Assembly (NCBI GenBank): GCA_018812625.1
Contig: JAHJDH010000042.1
Span: 1-37,467 of the forward strand
Direction of reading: 5' to 3'
From: Microcaldota archaeon
Lineage (GTDB): Archaea > Micrarchaeota > Micrarchaeia > Anstonellales > Bilamarchaeaceae
DNA: 37,467 nucleotides
Shown here one piece after another: positions 8,150-17,436 of the stretch. The notes beneath the pieces were generated by a model. That model was not told the origin of the DNA. It made no database searches and worked only from the letters and a program-made list of their open reading frames with translations. A program made the translations under genes and the position numbers. The stretch's first letter is position 1. Every line of letters starts with the position of its first letter.

Positions 8150-10188
8150 AAAAATTACTATTGATCTTGCTTTTGATCGGACTTTCGTTCGCAACAACAG
8201 TAACCGAAGGAAAATTTGAATCAGCAACTTCATCATCGCCTCTTGAGCTTGTCAAAGACTGGAAAATTCTTTCAGTTGCAGCGATTATGATATCTATTGT
8301 TCTTGTTGCAATTGCATATACAATTGGAATAGGACTTGAATTGCCAGAGATAAAGGCGTGGGCTGGAAATGAGCTGGTGCAAATTGTTGCAAATGCCATA
8401 ATTGTAATAATGTTAATTGTCAGCATTGCATTCATCGATGTCTTGATTGTTGGAATAGTCATGAGCAGTAACATAAACATTGCAGATTGTAGCAATCCAT
8501 CAACAAGCTGCCTTCAGGCAGTAACAAAAGAATATTTAGCAGAACATATTTCAGCTGCAGAGGATGATGCAAAAAATGTTGTCAAAAACAACGTAGATGC
8601 TGCTGGAATGGCAAGCAGAAGATTGGGATTATACTGTCTTACTATATACTGTGCTCAAATTGGATTGACAACAACAATAGCAGGCAACTATGCAATAGAT
8701 GCTGACTACTATGCAATAATATTTGAATATTATACTAATCTGCTCGCATCAATGAACTCGCAGCTTTTCTTCGTAGAGCAAATTTCATTTAACATGGGCC
8801 CCATAATTCTTGCTGCAGGCATAATTGCAAGAGCATTCTTCTTTACGCGTAAACTTGGAGGACTGCTAATAGCAATAGCACTCGGAGTGATGTTCTTCTA
8901 CCCAGGAATGTATATTTTTGACTGGATTACTCTTGAAACAACAGTTACAGGAGATAAGGGACTTGAAAGTGAAGAACCTCATTGTCCTGGAGAATGCAGT
9001 CTGGCAGCTCCACTAGCATATATTGCTGGCGAAGAAAATGGCGGACTTGCTGGTATGAAAGAAGTATATGGAGCATTTTCTGTTGCAGATCGAGGAAAGG
9101 GTGCGCAAATAATAGACGGATCGCTTTCAAGTGCAACTGGATCAAATGGAACTGCAAATGGAAAAACAGTTATATCCTGTAATGCGGGAGCATATGCAAA
9201 TTGTCCACAGTTATGCAGAGAACTCCCATACCCTGCCAGTGTTTCTGCTTGCATCAACACTTCTGCTGGAACTGAAATGGCTTGCCAACAACTTCCAGTA
9301 GAATGCAAAGTCATTCGTTATATTGCAGATTCACAAATAAACTGGGAGGAATACAATAAATGCCCAGCATCATGCAAAGTGACGCCACCACTAAATAGCA
9401 ACTGTGGAATTGATCCGCTTTGTGTTCAGTCAAGTCCTGATTGTAGATTAACATACAATGATGATCTGGATTGGAGACCACACAAAACAGCTAAAAGCTT
9501 GGAGATAGAATTAAGATGCGCACTAGCTAGCCATTGTAATGCCAGCACAGTTGCAACAGAATCATGCGTATTTGTACTTCCAAGAACTGGAAATTGCAAT
9601 GATCTTTGTATTGATTGTCCTGCCCACTGTAGAATAACTGGAGCAAATCCAGCTAACATGCAGCCAGATTGTAAGGAGGGAGATGCGATAAAGCCTGCAT
9701 GCGTTTCATGTGTTGAAAGCTGCAAGATAACAATTGAAAACCTAGGGAATCTACCTGAAGACTGTGGCGCGTGTCCTGATGAAAAAAGAGTGCTCACACC
9801 ATCACTGCCAAACGCATACATAACAGGTGATTGTGATCCAAGTGTGTGCCCATTTGATGGAGACCACAGGATGACAATTCCAAGAAATACTTGCGAAACT
9901 TGCCTCTTTACTGAAGAATCATACATGTATGATCCACCAATAAATGCAAGGTGTACAGACATCTGCGCTCCATCAAACAACGTTCCAGTAAAAGAACCAG
10001 GGTCGTACACAAAAATAGGAGAAGAGGGATTAGTCGGAAAAGAAGAGATAAAGAATATTGCAAAATTAATATTGCCAGCATATCTACTGCCTCTCTTCAA
10101 CATAGTCGCAACACTGGTGTTCATAAAAGGACTTTCTGGAATTCTTGGAGGAGACATTGACATCCCAGGAATATCAAAGGTGTTCTGA
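8146..10188 (+). CDS. Polytopic membrane protein, paralogue 3 of 6, with Cys-rich loop
   Basis: The 680-aa protein has a signal peptide (KKLLLILLLIGLSFA), signature (a) LPEIKAWAGNELVQI, signature (b) near residue 217 (GIIARAFFFTRKLGG) and signature (c) GILGGDIDIPGISKVF. Unlike the other copies it carries an insertion of about 330 residues (278-606) between the TR-motif helix pair and the last helix, with about 32 cysteines. Units of the form C-P-x-x-C-K/R-h-T/x recur (CPGECSL, CPQLCRE, CPASCKVT, CPAHCRIT, CVESCKIT, with variants PVECKVI and SPDCRLT). The loop most likely faces outside and is disulfide-rich, or binds metal. The next ATG overlaps the stop by one base (TGATG). Confidence 0.75.
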   Translation: MKKLLLILLLIGLSFATTVTEGKFESATSSSPLELVKDWKILSVAAIMISIVLVAIAYTIGIGLELPEIKAWAGNELVQIVANAIIVIMLIVSIAFIDVLIVGIVMSSNINIADCSNPSTSCLQAVTKEYLAEHISAAEDDAKNVVKNNVDAAGMASRRLGLYCLTIYCAQIGLTTTIAGNYAIDADYYAIIFEYYTNLLASMNSQLFFVEQISFNMGPIILAAGIIARAFFFTRKLGGLLIAIALGVMFFYPGMYIFDWITLETTVTGDKGLESEEPHCPGECSLAAPLAYIAGEENGGLAGMKEVYGAFSVADRGKGAQIIDGSLSSATGSNGTANGKTVISCNAGAYANCPQLCRELPYPASVSACINTSAGTEMACQQLPVECKVIRYIADSQINWEEYNKCPASCKVTPPLNSNCGIDPLCVQSSPDCRLTYNDDLDWRPHKTAKSLEIELRCALASHCNASTVATESCVFVLPRTGNCNDLCIDCPAHCRITGANPANMQPDCKEGDAIKPACVSCVESCKITIENLGNLPEDCGACPDEKRVLTPSLPNAYITGDCDPSVCPFDGDHRMTIPRNTCETCLFTEESYMYDPPINARCTDICAPSNNVPVKEPGSYTKIGEEGLVGKEEIKNIAKLILPAYLLPLFNIVATLVFIKGLSGILGGDIDIPGISKVF

Positions 10189-11177
10189 TGAAAAAACTGT
10201 TAATATTCTTGCTTTTAGTTCCGATGGCCTTTGCGGCATGGCAAAGTGTTGCAGGAGTAGCCATAATGATATCTCTTGGAATAGTTGCAGCAATTTACAT
10301 GGTCGGAAAAGGCTTTGGAATAAATGAACTTCAAATGATGGGAAAAGAAGAGATGTTCCAGCTTATTGCAACAGGAATATTAGTAGTTGTTTTAGTAAGC
10401 TCTGATGGGCTTTTGAATGCGATTTCAACAAGTGATGCATTTAGTGAAGGACAGCCAACAATGCAGACAAATGCAATGGCAATGCTAGACAATACCATAG
10501 GAGAAATGGGAGGCATTCTTTCAACAATTCAAAATAATGATAGAAAGAATCAGGTAGAAGGATCAAAATCATCACAATGCAGTATTATGGGAACAGGTTA
10601 CAGTGTTAGCGGATGCGGGGGCTACAGCATGCTTGCTAGCCCAATGTCTATGGCTGGTGGTATTGTAGGCTTCTCAATTGGAGAACTTAGTGCAGTACAC
10701 AGATTAATACAAATTTCAAATGAATATGCATTTTCTCTTCTTCTGCCTCTTGGGATTGTACTTAGAACAATAAAACTCACAAGGGGCGCTGGAGGACTTC
10801 TTATTGCACTTGGAATTTCGCTTCATATAATGCTTCCTGCAGGAATAATATTTTCTGAAATGCTTGCATCATCATTTGCTGCATCTCCAGAAAGCGCTGC
10901 TTATACGGGTGCTGCAGAGGATATTGATTGGGACGATTATGAGTGCAATGCAGGAGATACAATGCCAGTGACTGCCGATAAAACAGAAAACGAAGAGAAT
11001 GTGATAGACGTATTCAATATAATGAAATCCAATATTAGAAAGTACATGTTTCAGGCAATGATCCGTGGAACTCTTGGTCCTGTCCTTGCACTTTTATTGA
11101 TGGCAGGAAGCATAAAGGCAATATCATCTGCAGCAGGTTCAGAAGTAGATGTTAGTGCACTATCGAGGTTTGTATAA
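10188..11177 (+). CDS. Polytopic membrane protein, paralogue 4 of 6
   Basis: The 329-aa protein has a short signal-like segment (KKLLIFLLLVPMAFA). Signature (a) is INELQMMGKEEMFQLI, signature (b) lies near residue 185 (LPLGIVLRTIKLTRGAGG followed by LLIALGIS), and the tail is AISSAAGSEVDVSALSRFV. The loop between the helices after signature (a) is Gly/Ser/Met-rich and contains three Cys. Spacing to both neighbours is a one-base overlap, implying strong translational coupling and stoichiometric synthesis. No enzyme motif was seen. Confidence 0.72.
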   Translation: MKKLLIFLLLVPMAFAAWQSVAGVAIMISLGIVAAIYMVGKGFGINELQMMGKEEMFQLIATGILVVVLVSSDGLLNAISTSDAFSEGQPTMQTNAMAMLDNTIGEMGGILSTIQNNDRKNQVEGSKSSQCSIMGTGYSVSGCGGYSMLASPMSMAGGIVGFSIGELSAVHRLIQISNEYAFSLLLPLGIVLRTIKLTRGAGGLLIALGISLHIMLPAGIIFSEMLASSFAASPESAAYTGAAEDIDWDDYECNAGDTMPVTADKTENEENVIDVFNIMKSNIRKYMFQAMIRGTLGPVLALLLMAGSIKAISSAAGSEVDVSALSRFV

Positions 11178-12244
11178 TGAGCGCAGAAATATGTGGCCCT
11201 GGATTTGATAGTTTCTTCAGCAGCACAATCATACCACTAGTTGCATATGCCACAATAGTAACTTCTATTTTGATTGCACTTTCATTCATGGTTGGACGGG
11301 CAACTGCCAATCCAAAATTAACGCTTTGGTCAAAAACAGAAGTAGTTCAACTGGTAATATCAGTATTCTCAGTATTCACACTTTCAATTATTATCAATTC
11401 ATTCTGCATTGTGGATATAGGAGAGGTTGCAGTAATGTTTGGCCTCCCAAGCCCTGGCTCCAATAGCATCTTTGGCGCTGCGCAGGATTATCTTCATGAA
11501 TCAACGCTTTACGCGCACAATGCAATGACAGTTGTGAGATACCATCTTGAGGCATATACAGTAATGGCTTACCTTAATGCATTTGCATGCGATTTCAAAA
11601 CCGGTTCAATTGGATGGGGATGCCTGTTTGGATATTCTGGAGAAAACATGCAACCATTTGGAGGACACGGCGCTAGCATGGCTGCCTTGAACATATTTTT
11701 CAACGGATCAATAATGGCATTTTTCACTTCACTTAATTTCCTGTTTATTCTATTGTTTGTTTACAAGGGATTCGTATTCTTGTTCCTTCCAATGGGGGTA
11801 TTCCTTCGAGCAATGCCATACATGCGTTCGTTTGGATCACTATTAATAGCCCTTGCCATGTCTTTTCTGATAGTCTACCCTCTCATGCTTTCAGTATTCT
11901 GGCTGATGAGAAATATTGTTGTAGATGCATCAAATGGTTTTGTACCCCCAAGCAGTCCTGCATTAACAAATTACATGGATGAAGATGTATTCCCAGATGA
12001 GGAGGGGGCAGGTTCAGCAGGACAAAGCGCAGCAGCAGCATTTGTAGGAGATAGTGCTGTCTCGGATACATATTTCCCAAATGACCCCAATATCGTAGGA
12101 GCAATAATGTTTGCAGCAAACGCATTTGTAGCAGCAGTATTTCTGCCAACAACTGCACTCATAGCTGCAATTGCAAGTGTATCTTATCTTGCAAGACTTT
12201 ACGGAGAGGAAATCAACCTCACAAGTATAACACGATTAATGTAA
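11177..12244 (+). CDS. Polytopic membrane protein, paralogue 5 of 6
   Basis: The 355-aa protein lacks an obvious cleavable signal peptide; its first helix starts near residue 18. Signature (a) is NPKLTLWSKTEVVQLV, nearly the same as in paralogue 1, suggesting these two are close. Signature (b) near residue 203 reads FLPMGVFLRAMPYMRSFG, with the T of the TR pair replaced by M. The tail is ARLYGEEINLTSITRLM. A polar loop with Asp/Glu/Ser and a Pro-rich start precedes the last helix. The start overlaps the previous stop as TAATG. Confidence 0.72.
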   Translation: MSAEICGPGFDSFFSSTIIPLVAYATIVTSILIALSFMVGRATANPKLTLWSKTEVVQLVISVFSVFTLSIIINSFCIVDIGEVAVMFGLPSPGSNSIFGAAQDYLHESTLYAHNAMTVVRYHLEAYTVMAYLNAFACDFKTGSIGWGCLFGYSGENMQPFGGHGASMAALNIFFNGSIMAFFTSLNFLFILLFVYKGFVFLFLPMGVFLRAMPYMRSFGSLLIALAMSFLIVYPLMLSVFWLMRNIVVDASNGFVPPSSPALTNYMDEDVFPDEEGAGSAGQSAAAAFVGDSAVSDTYFPNDPNIVGAIMFAANAFVAAVFLPTTALIAAIASVSYLARLYGEEINLTSITRLM

Positions 12245-12254
12245 TGGTGAAAAC

Positions 12255-13280
12255 ATGGAACTTCCAATACTCGCGGCATTCAACTTTTATGGCCAATGGG
12301 GCATTGGATGGCAAGGAATTGCCATTCTAGCAGTAATGACTGCTGTAATCATCAATGCCACATTTATGATGATTGGAAGGGCATTTTCAATCAAGGAACT
12401 CGAGACATTTGCAAGATCCGAAATTCTTCAGGCAGTTGCAACTGCATTCATGGCCATATTCTTAGTCACTATGGTTGAGAGTGCAATGGGCATTTCAAGA
12501 GAATTCATACATGGTGATCTAACCTGCGGAGGAGAATCAATACATATCGGAACTACTAATGAGACAACAATGAATGAAGCATACTCAGCAATCCGCTGCA
12601 GATTACAGCATAGGGCATCAGATGTTGCAGCAATTCAGGACGAGGTTACAAGTGGAGCAGATACATATTTCAAGTATTTTGGACTGAACTTAGTGGTAAC
12701 CCTATTCGGACTCCAGGTTTTCAAAGGAGATTGGGTGGAAGCACTTTACGAAAGTGTAGAGCAGGACAGAATTACAAATAATCTCGCAACAGTCCTTCTA
12801 ATTGGACTAAATGCACAATCAGCACTACTTGAATATCTTAGAATGAATATGCTTCATGTGTTTATCCCAGTTGGAATTTTACTTCGAAGCTTATACTTTA
12901 CCAGGTCAGTTGGAGCACTGTTTATCTCACTGGGAATTGGAATGTATTTCTTATTCCCAATTTTCTTTGTGTTGCTTGACCCAGGATTTACTGCATCTCC
13001 GCTTCCAGCAACCTTGGATGTGCCAATTCCACAACCATATTGCTATGCTACTATGAGTAGCACTGTTTCAGTTATGAAATCACTTGAGACTGCCGGGGTT
13101 GGAAGCACATCGAGTCTTGCTGTTGCAGGGGTAAAAGAAAACTTATCAAAATCATATGTTACTCTCATGCTCCATCCGCTTATTGCATTATTCCTAACTC
13201 TTACTTTTGTCAAATACATGATGACAATTTTAGGAGGAGATACTTACGAACTTACTAAAATGGTCTCCAAAGTGATTTAG
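12255..13280 (+). CDS. Polytopic membrane protein, paralogue 6 of 6
   Basis: The 341-aa protein has no signal peptide. Signature (a) is SIKELETFARSEILQAVA, signature (b) near residue 202 is FIPVGILLRSLYFTRSVGALF, and the tail is TILGGDTYELTKMVSKVI. It is the only paralogue separated from its upstream neighbour, by a 10-nt gap containing the ribosome binding site GGTGA. The next gene starts on the base after its stop codon. A Cys in the first loop and one in the later loop could form disulfides outside. Confidence 0.72.
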   Translation: MELPILAAFNFYGQWGIGWQGIAILAVMTAVIINATFMMIGRAFSIKELETFARSEILQAVATAFMAIFLVTMVESAMGISREFIHGDLTCGGESIHIGTTNETTMNEAYSAIRCRLQHRASDVAAIQDEVTSGADTYFKYFGLNLVVTLFGLQVFKGDWVEALYESVEQDRITNNLATVLLIGLNAQSALLEYLRMNMLHVFIPVGILLRSLYFTRSVGALFISLGIGMYFLFPIFFVLLDPGFTASPLPATLDVPIPQPYCYATMSSTVSVMKSLETAGVGSTSSLAVAGVKENLSKSYVTLMLHPLIALFLTLTFVKYMMTILGGDTYELTKMVSKVI

Positions 13281-16200
13281 ATGAAAAAATGGATATTTGT
13301 ATTAGCCCTGGTCATTTTTGCTTTTGGTTGCATTAAACCAGTTCAGCAGATAGGCTGCTGTTTAAGAGAAAATGCCACTAGTGAAACTAATCCCGGATGT
13401 GTATTGTATAATACAACAACATACCAGGAAATGCCGCAATATTTCGATAAAACGGATTCCTGCAATGCAACAGCAGGCAACTGCAATGTCAGCTTTACCA
13501 TTCCAAATGGTACAAGTGATTATATAGAATACCATTTAGTTCCGATTTGTACTGAAGACCAGCTAGTTCCTTGTATTGAACCGAATTGTACTGCTATGGT
13601 TTGTGGAGACTTTAAGTTCAAACCAAAAATTGCACCAGGATTCTCAAGCCCGGAAGAATCTTCAGGCGATGTTCCTCCAGATGAGGAAGAGAGTGGTGCG
13701 ATGAATTTCTATAAAGCGCAATGCAGGTTCCTCAAAATGGATGCAACATTAAGACAGGTAATGAAAAATTCAAAATCAAGCATAAATGTCTTTAGAGTTG
13801 GTGTTGGAGGAAGCTTTGATGAATTTGAACAATACAGATATTATTTCCCGATGTCAGACCAGTTCTGCACCTCAAATCCAAAAAGGATGCCAGGTGATGA
13901 GAGAGTAGATAGATACATCAATTATCTTGGATGGGATTCCGGAGCAGGAAAAGTAACTGATGCAGATCCAACATTAATCGAAGAAAATTGCTTTGATGAA
14001 GGAGATGTTCCAGAACCATTTACATTTGAGGAAAGCGCTGCAGTCAAATCATCGTCAATATTCTACACAGTTAATTATGCCCCAGTTACACCAGACCTTC
14101 ACAACTATAAATTCGCTCACTATGGAAGATTAGATTATTGGGCACAATTTGTTAATGAGGATGGAGGATATTACAGATACACATCTCCGTTTATAGATCA
14201 GTTTAGCATTTACAAAAAAATTGACTCGGAATACTATAGAAAATATCTTTCCATTGCACACGCTGATCGGATATATGGAAAAACTGCAGAAGATACAACA
14301 AGAGCCCCATTTGAATGCGATATCGAAGGATCTGACTGCTATTCTGGAATGTGCAATATTGAAACATACAACAGGGGAGTACTTCTTAAAACCGGATTTG
14401 GAACAGGTTCAGAGCCTGAAGTAGTTGCTGATTGTAATAAGGGAGCAGATGCGACAGGACATAATGTTGTTTATTGCGCCCCAACTCAATCAGTTACAAC
14501 AGCTGATGGAGTAAAACCAGCATTTGACTATGCAACAGCAAACGTAGTAACAGCCCAGATTGCGAGCCTATACAATTCAGTATATGATTATAATTCATTA
14601 TCACAGGATGATGAGCTGCTTGATCCAATATGGGATCAGTTTCAGGGATATCTATCATATATGTATGACGGTGGAGGAAAGTCAAGGACCATCACAAATG
14701 TTCCATCCTCAATTAGTTCTTATGATACACTAAGGAAGTATTGTACAGAGGATTTCCCAACAGTTGAATCAAAGGAAAATGATAGCATCATATGTACGCA
14801 TGTTGAGCAATCAGGAAACCCGCCTCCAGCAGCCGGAGTAACATTCTTTGGACTTGTTGATGATTCTGAAGTAAAATACGGAGGTTCAACGATCATAGGA
14901 TATGGAATTGCATCGGATGATACTGAGTTTGAAAACATGCTTGTAGTTAAAAACTGCGAAATGGAAGAAGGAGAAGACTATGAAGTTGTAACTATTGACG
15001 GAATAAATGATCCAGATTTTTGGGCACTTAGAGATGCATTCCGACCATATTTCAGAGACAGATTAAAAGGCATAACCAAAAATGGATTTAACGATGGATG
15101 CGGCGGATTGATAAATGGACTAGACCCTGTAATTTCAGCAATGCCATGGGTACTCTCATATGAAAAGGGCCTTCGTGATAACGGATTTATTGGAGATGAC
15201 TATTACCACCCCATATCCAACCACGTTAATTCAGTAACCGCCCAGGAACTTCGAGAAAGAAATATTTATGACGAACCTATGCTAGCACCATATAGTAATC
15301 CAGGAACAAGTAGCTGTGAACTTCGAAGAAGCACATATTGGTGGTTCTGGAGCAATGCTAATTTCTACTATAACCTCGCAATAGCAAAGAAATTCTACCT
15401 ATTCAAATACAAACCAGGAAACATGACCATAGGAAAGTGCGTAGTAGATGATGGCACCTATCTTCCAAAAGTCAAAACATTTGGCTGGTGTGATTCATGC
15501 ACAACCTCAACCCTAGCTTTCCAAAGCATTGCTGCACATGGCAGGGTATACATGCCTGCATACAGTGCAAAGATCGAACAAACAACAGGAACGAATTATG
15601 AGGGAATCTGTCAAAGTGCTTATAATTCAGAATGGGAACTTTGGACTGGATTTGACATATCAGATACTGTTTCGTGCTTCCATCCAAGAATCACAGATAT
15701 TGGAGAATACAAGGATTCAATTGGATTTATGGGGTCCCCAAGAACATCCCCAGAAGCAAGTGTAATGAAGGAGAGAATGGGGGATTACATGAAATCAGGT
15801 ATTCTGCCAGTAATTGATATGAGCGATGATAGCAACTGGATTATTGACAATCCAGACTCACAAAATGAGACAAGTTTCCTTGGCTGGACAATCAATTATG
15901 GATCTCCGGATAATTTTGTGGAGTATGACTTTGAGCGATTACTTGGCAATATGGGAGCGTCTGTTGTGATTGTTGATCATGTAAGCAGTAAGGCAGAAGC
16001 TGAAGCAAATGTGGATCTTATTATTGACAGAGCAGCTATTGTCAGAGAAAATTGTTATGGCTGTTTGACAGCATTCCATGTTGATAGTCCAGATAGCAAC
16101 AGCAGCTTTGAAGACATAATTACGCCTATTATGAGCCATCCAAGCGGGGAGTACAACATTGAACTAATAACTTTCGATTATTCGCCCTCAGAACATATAC

Positions 16201-17099
16201 AATCATTAGGTGGAGGGGATTGGGTTATTGAAAATATTGCAAGCTATGGGAGAGTCTCACTTCGAACGCCAAGCCCTGGCCGAGGATCTCCGGTTATGGT
16301 AGTTGGATTCAATGTCCAGGATAATGATGGAGTTTGGGACGAGACAAATTATGATGAAATATTTGGAGCAATTGTAACAAACCAGGATGAACTGATTAAT
16401 TCTGGAGTAGTTGGCATAATATATTCACCAGCAAGAGGCTCAGGCGTAGACAACAGCGGACTTGTAGATGTTTCTAGCGGAGTTGGATTAAAATCAGAAA
16501 AGTTCTGTGCATTCCAAAAAGCCATGCAGAGAATGTCGGAGTCTCCTCCAACTGCAATGTTTAGTAAAGCGCTGGTAGTGCAAAACGCAACTTGTGAGAT
16601 ATGCACCAGCCTGGATAAACTGCCAGGTGGAAACTGCGAACCAGAATGTGATAATGGAGTTAAATGTTTGCTTCCAGAGGGAGCTGTTGGGGATATAGAT
16701 ACAGATTACAAATGTCCAGTCAATACAGTTGTTGAGGATTGTGATCTTTGCAAAGATCTTTCTGGAAACTGGGAATGTCTTATTAAATACACTAATGGGA
16801 CACAAGAGACAATCAGTGGCAGTATGAGCGAGCTGGAAACTGACCTATACATGGATGTCATTGGATCCCTTGAAAAACCAATAAAATGCTGTCTTGAAGA
16901 TTCAAGCGGAAGAAGATATTCGTATTTCAAACAATCATCTTCAAGTGCAATCAACAAGCCAGTTGTATTTCCAAGAAGTGGAGACCCCAATGTAGATTGT
17001 GGTATGGGAGACTCTGCTGCAATAGGAGAGCTCACTAGTTTCTGTAACCTAAACGAGCTGCCGCTAAAGGACTATGATCTTGAATGTGAGGTAAGCTGA
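13281..17099 (+). CDS. 1272-aa exported, Cys-rich protein (putative lipoprotein)
   Basis: I do not recognise the family. The N-terminus KKWIFVLALVIFAFGC looks like a lipoprotein signal with Cys17, so membrane anchoring by that Cys is possible. There is no other obvious transmembrane segment, so the rest is probably outside. Cysteines are spread along the whole length. Residues about 834-1075 alternate hydrophobic strands ending in small polar motifs (ILPVIDMSDD, ASVVIVDHV, ITFDYSP, VMVVGFNV, VVGIIYSPARG), reminiscent of an alpha/beta barrel such as a glycosidase-like fold, but I see no catalytic pair I can defend. The C-terminal part is Cys-dense (CEICTSLDKLPGGNCEPEC). It directly follows paralogue 6, so it is probably the surface partner of the six membrane proteins. 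Confidence 0.7.
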   Translation: MKKWIFVLALVIFAFGCIKPVQQIGCCLRENATSETNPGCVLYNTTTYQEMPQYFDKTDSCNATAGNCNVSFTIPNGTSDYIEYHLVPICTEDQLVPCIEPNCTAMVCGDFKFKPKIAPGFSSPEESSGDVPPDEEESGAMNFYKAQCRFLKMDATLRQVMKNSKSSINVFRVGVGGSFDEFEQYRYYFPMSDQFCTSNPKRMPGDERVDRYINYLGWDSGAGKVTDADPTLIEENCFDEGDVPEPFTFEESAAVKSSSIFYTVNYAPVTPDLHNYKFAHYGRLDYWAQFVNEDGGYYRYTSPFIDQFSIYKKIDSEYYRKYLSIAHADRIYGKTAEDTTRAPFECDIEGSDCYSGMCNIETYNRGVLLKTGFGTGSEPEVVADCNKGADATGHNVVYCAPTQSVTTADGVKPAFDYATANVVTAQIASLYNSVYDYNSLSQDDELLDPIWDQFQGYLSYMYDGGGKSRTITNVPSSISSYDTLRKYCTEDFPTVESKENDSIICTHVEQSGNPPPAAGVTFFGLVDDSEVKYGGSTIIGYGIASDDTEFENMLVVKNCEMEEGEDYEVVTIDGINDPDFWALRDAFRPYFRDRLKGITKNGFNDGCGGLINGLDPVISAMPWVLSYEKGLRDNGFIGDDYYHPISNHVNSVTAQELRERNIYDEPMLAPYSNPGTSSCELRRSTYWWFWSNANFYYNLAIAKKFYLFKYKPGNMTIGKCVVDDGTYLPKVKTFGWCDSCTTSTLAFQSIAAHGRVYMPAYSAKIEQTTGTNYEGICQSAYNSEWELWTGFDISDTVSCFHPRITDIGEYKDSIGFMGSPRTSPEASVMKERMGDYMKSGILPVIDMSDDSNWIIDNPDSQNETSFLGWTINYGSPDNFVEYDFERLLGNMGASVVIVDHVSSKAEAEANVDLIIDRAAIVRENCYGCLTAFHVDSPDSNSSFEDIITPIMSHPSGEYNIELITFDYSPSEHIQSLGGGDWVIENIASYGRVSLRTPSPGRGSPVMVVGFNVQDNDGVWDETNYDEIFGAIVTNQDELINSGVVGIIYSPARGSGVDNSGLVDVSSGVGLKSEKFCAFQKAMQRMSESPPTAMFSKALVVQNATCEICTSLDKLPGGNCEPECDNGVKCLLPEGAVGDIDTDYKCPVNTVVEDCDLCKDLSGNWECLIKYTNGTQETISGSMSELETDLYMDVIGSLEKPIKCCLEDSSGRRYSYFKQSSSSAINKPVVFPRSGDPNVDCGMGDSAAIGELTSFCNLNELPLKDYDLECEVS

Positions 17100-17101
17100 T
17101 A

Positions 17102-17431
17102 ATGGGATTGCTGGATATTTTTAAGAGCCAAAAATCATCATCTGGCCGCAAAGGACAAAAGCAAAAATGTCCCAATTGCGGTGAAACAGTAGACCTTAGC
17201 ATGGAACGATGCCCAAAATGCGGGGTTCGAATCAAGAGCATGTTCAGACGCAAGTGCCCAAAATGCAAAAATCTTATAGAGCTTGATGCTAAAAAATGCA
17301 ACAAGTGCGGATATAGCTTCGAAGCGGAACTTCAGCGTGCGAAAAAGACTTATTATGTATGCCCAATATGTGGATATAAGATGGAGGCAATGTTAACACG
17401 TTGTCCTGCATGCAATAGACGCTTTATGTGA
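17102..17431 (+). CDS. Triple zinc-ribbon protein
   Basis: The 109-aa protein has six CxxC knuckles in order (CPNC, CPKC, CPKC, CNKC, CPIC, CPAC), enough for three zinc ribbons, after a short polar N-terminus that begins with the hydrophobic MGLLDIF. No enzymatic domain is present. It starts 2 nt after the 1272-aa protein gene and overlaps the next gene, so it belongs to the same operon and is probably a cytoplasmic adaptor or nucleic-acid/protein-binding factor; that role is inference. Confidence 0.72.
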   Translation: MGLLDIFKSQKSSSGRKGQKQKCPNCGETVDLSMERCPKCGVRIKSMFRRKCPKCKNLIELDAKKCNKCGYSFEAELQRAKKTYYVCPICGYKMEAMLTRCPACNRRFM

Positions 17432-17436
17432 GAACA

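Noticed and set aside
9426-10163. A 245-codon open frame antisense to the Cys-rich loop of paralogue 3.
   Set aside because: It lies wholly within the strongly supported paralogue 3 frame, has no domain or ribosome binding site, and its composition is that expected from the complementary strand of Cys/Asn/Pro-rich codons.
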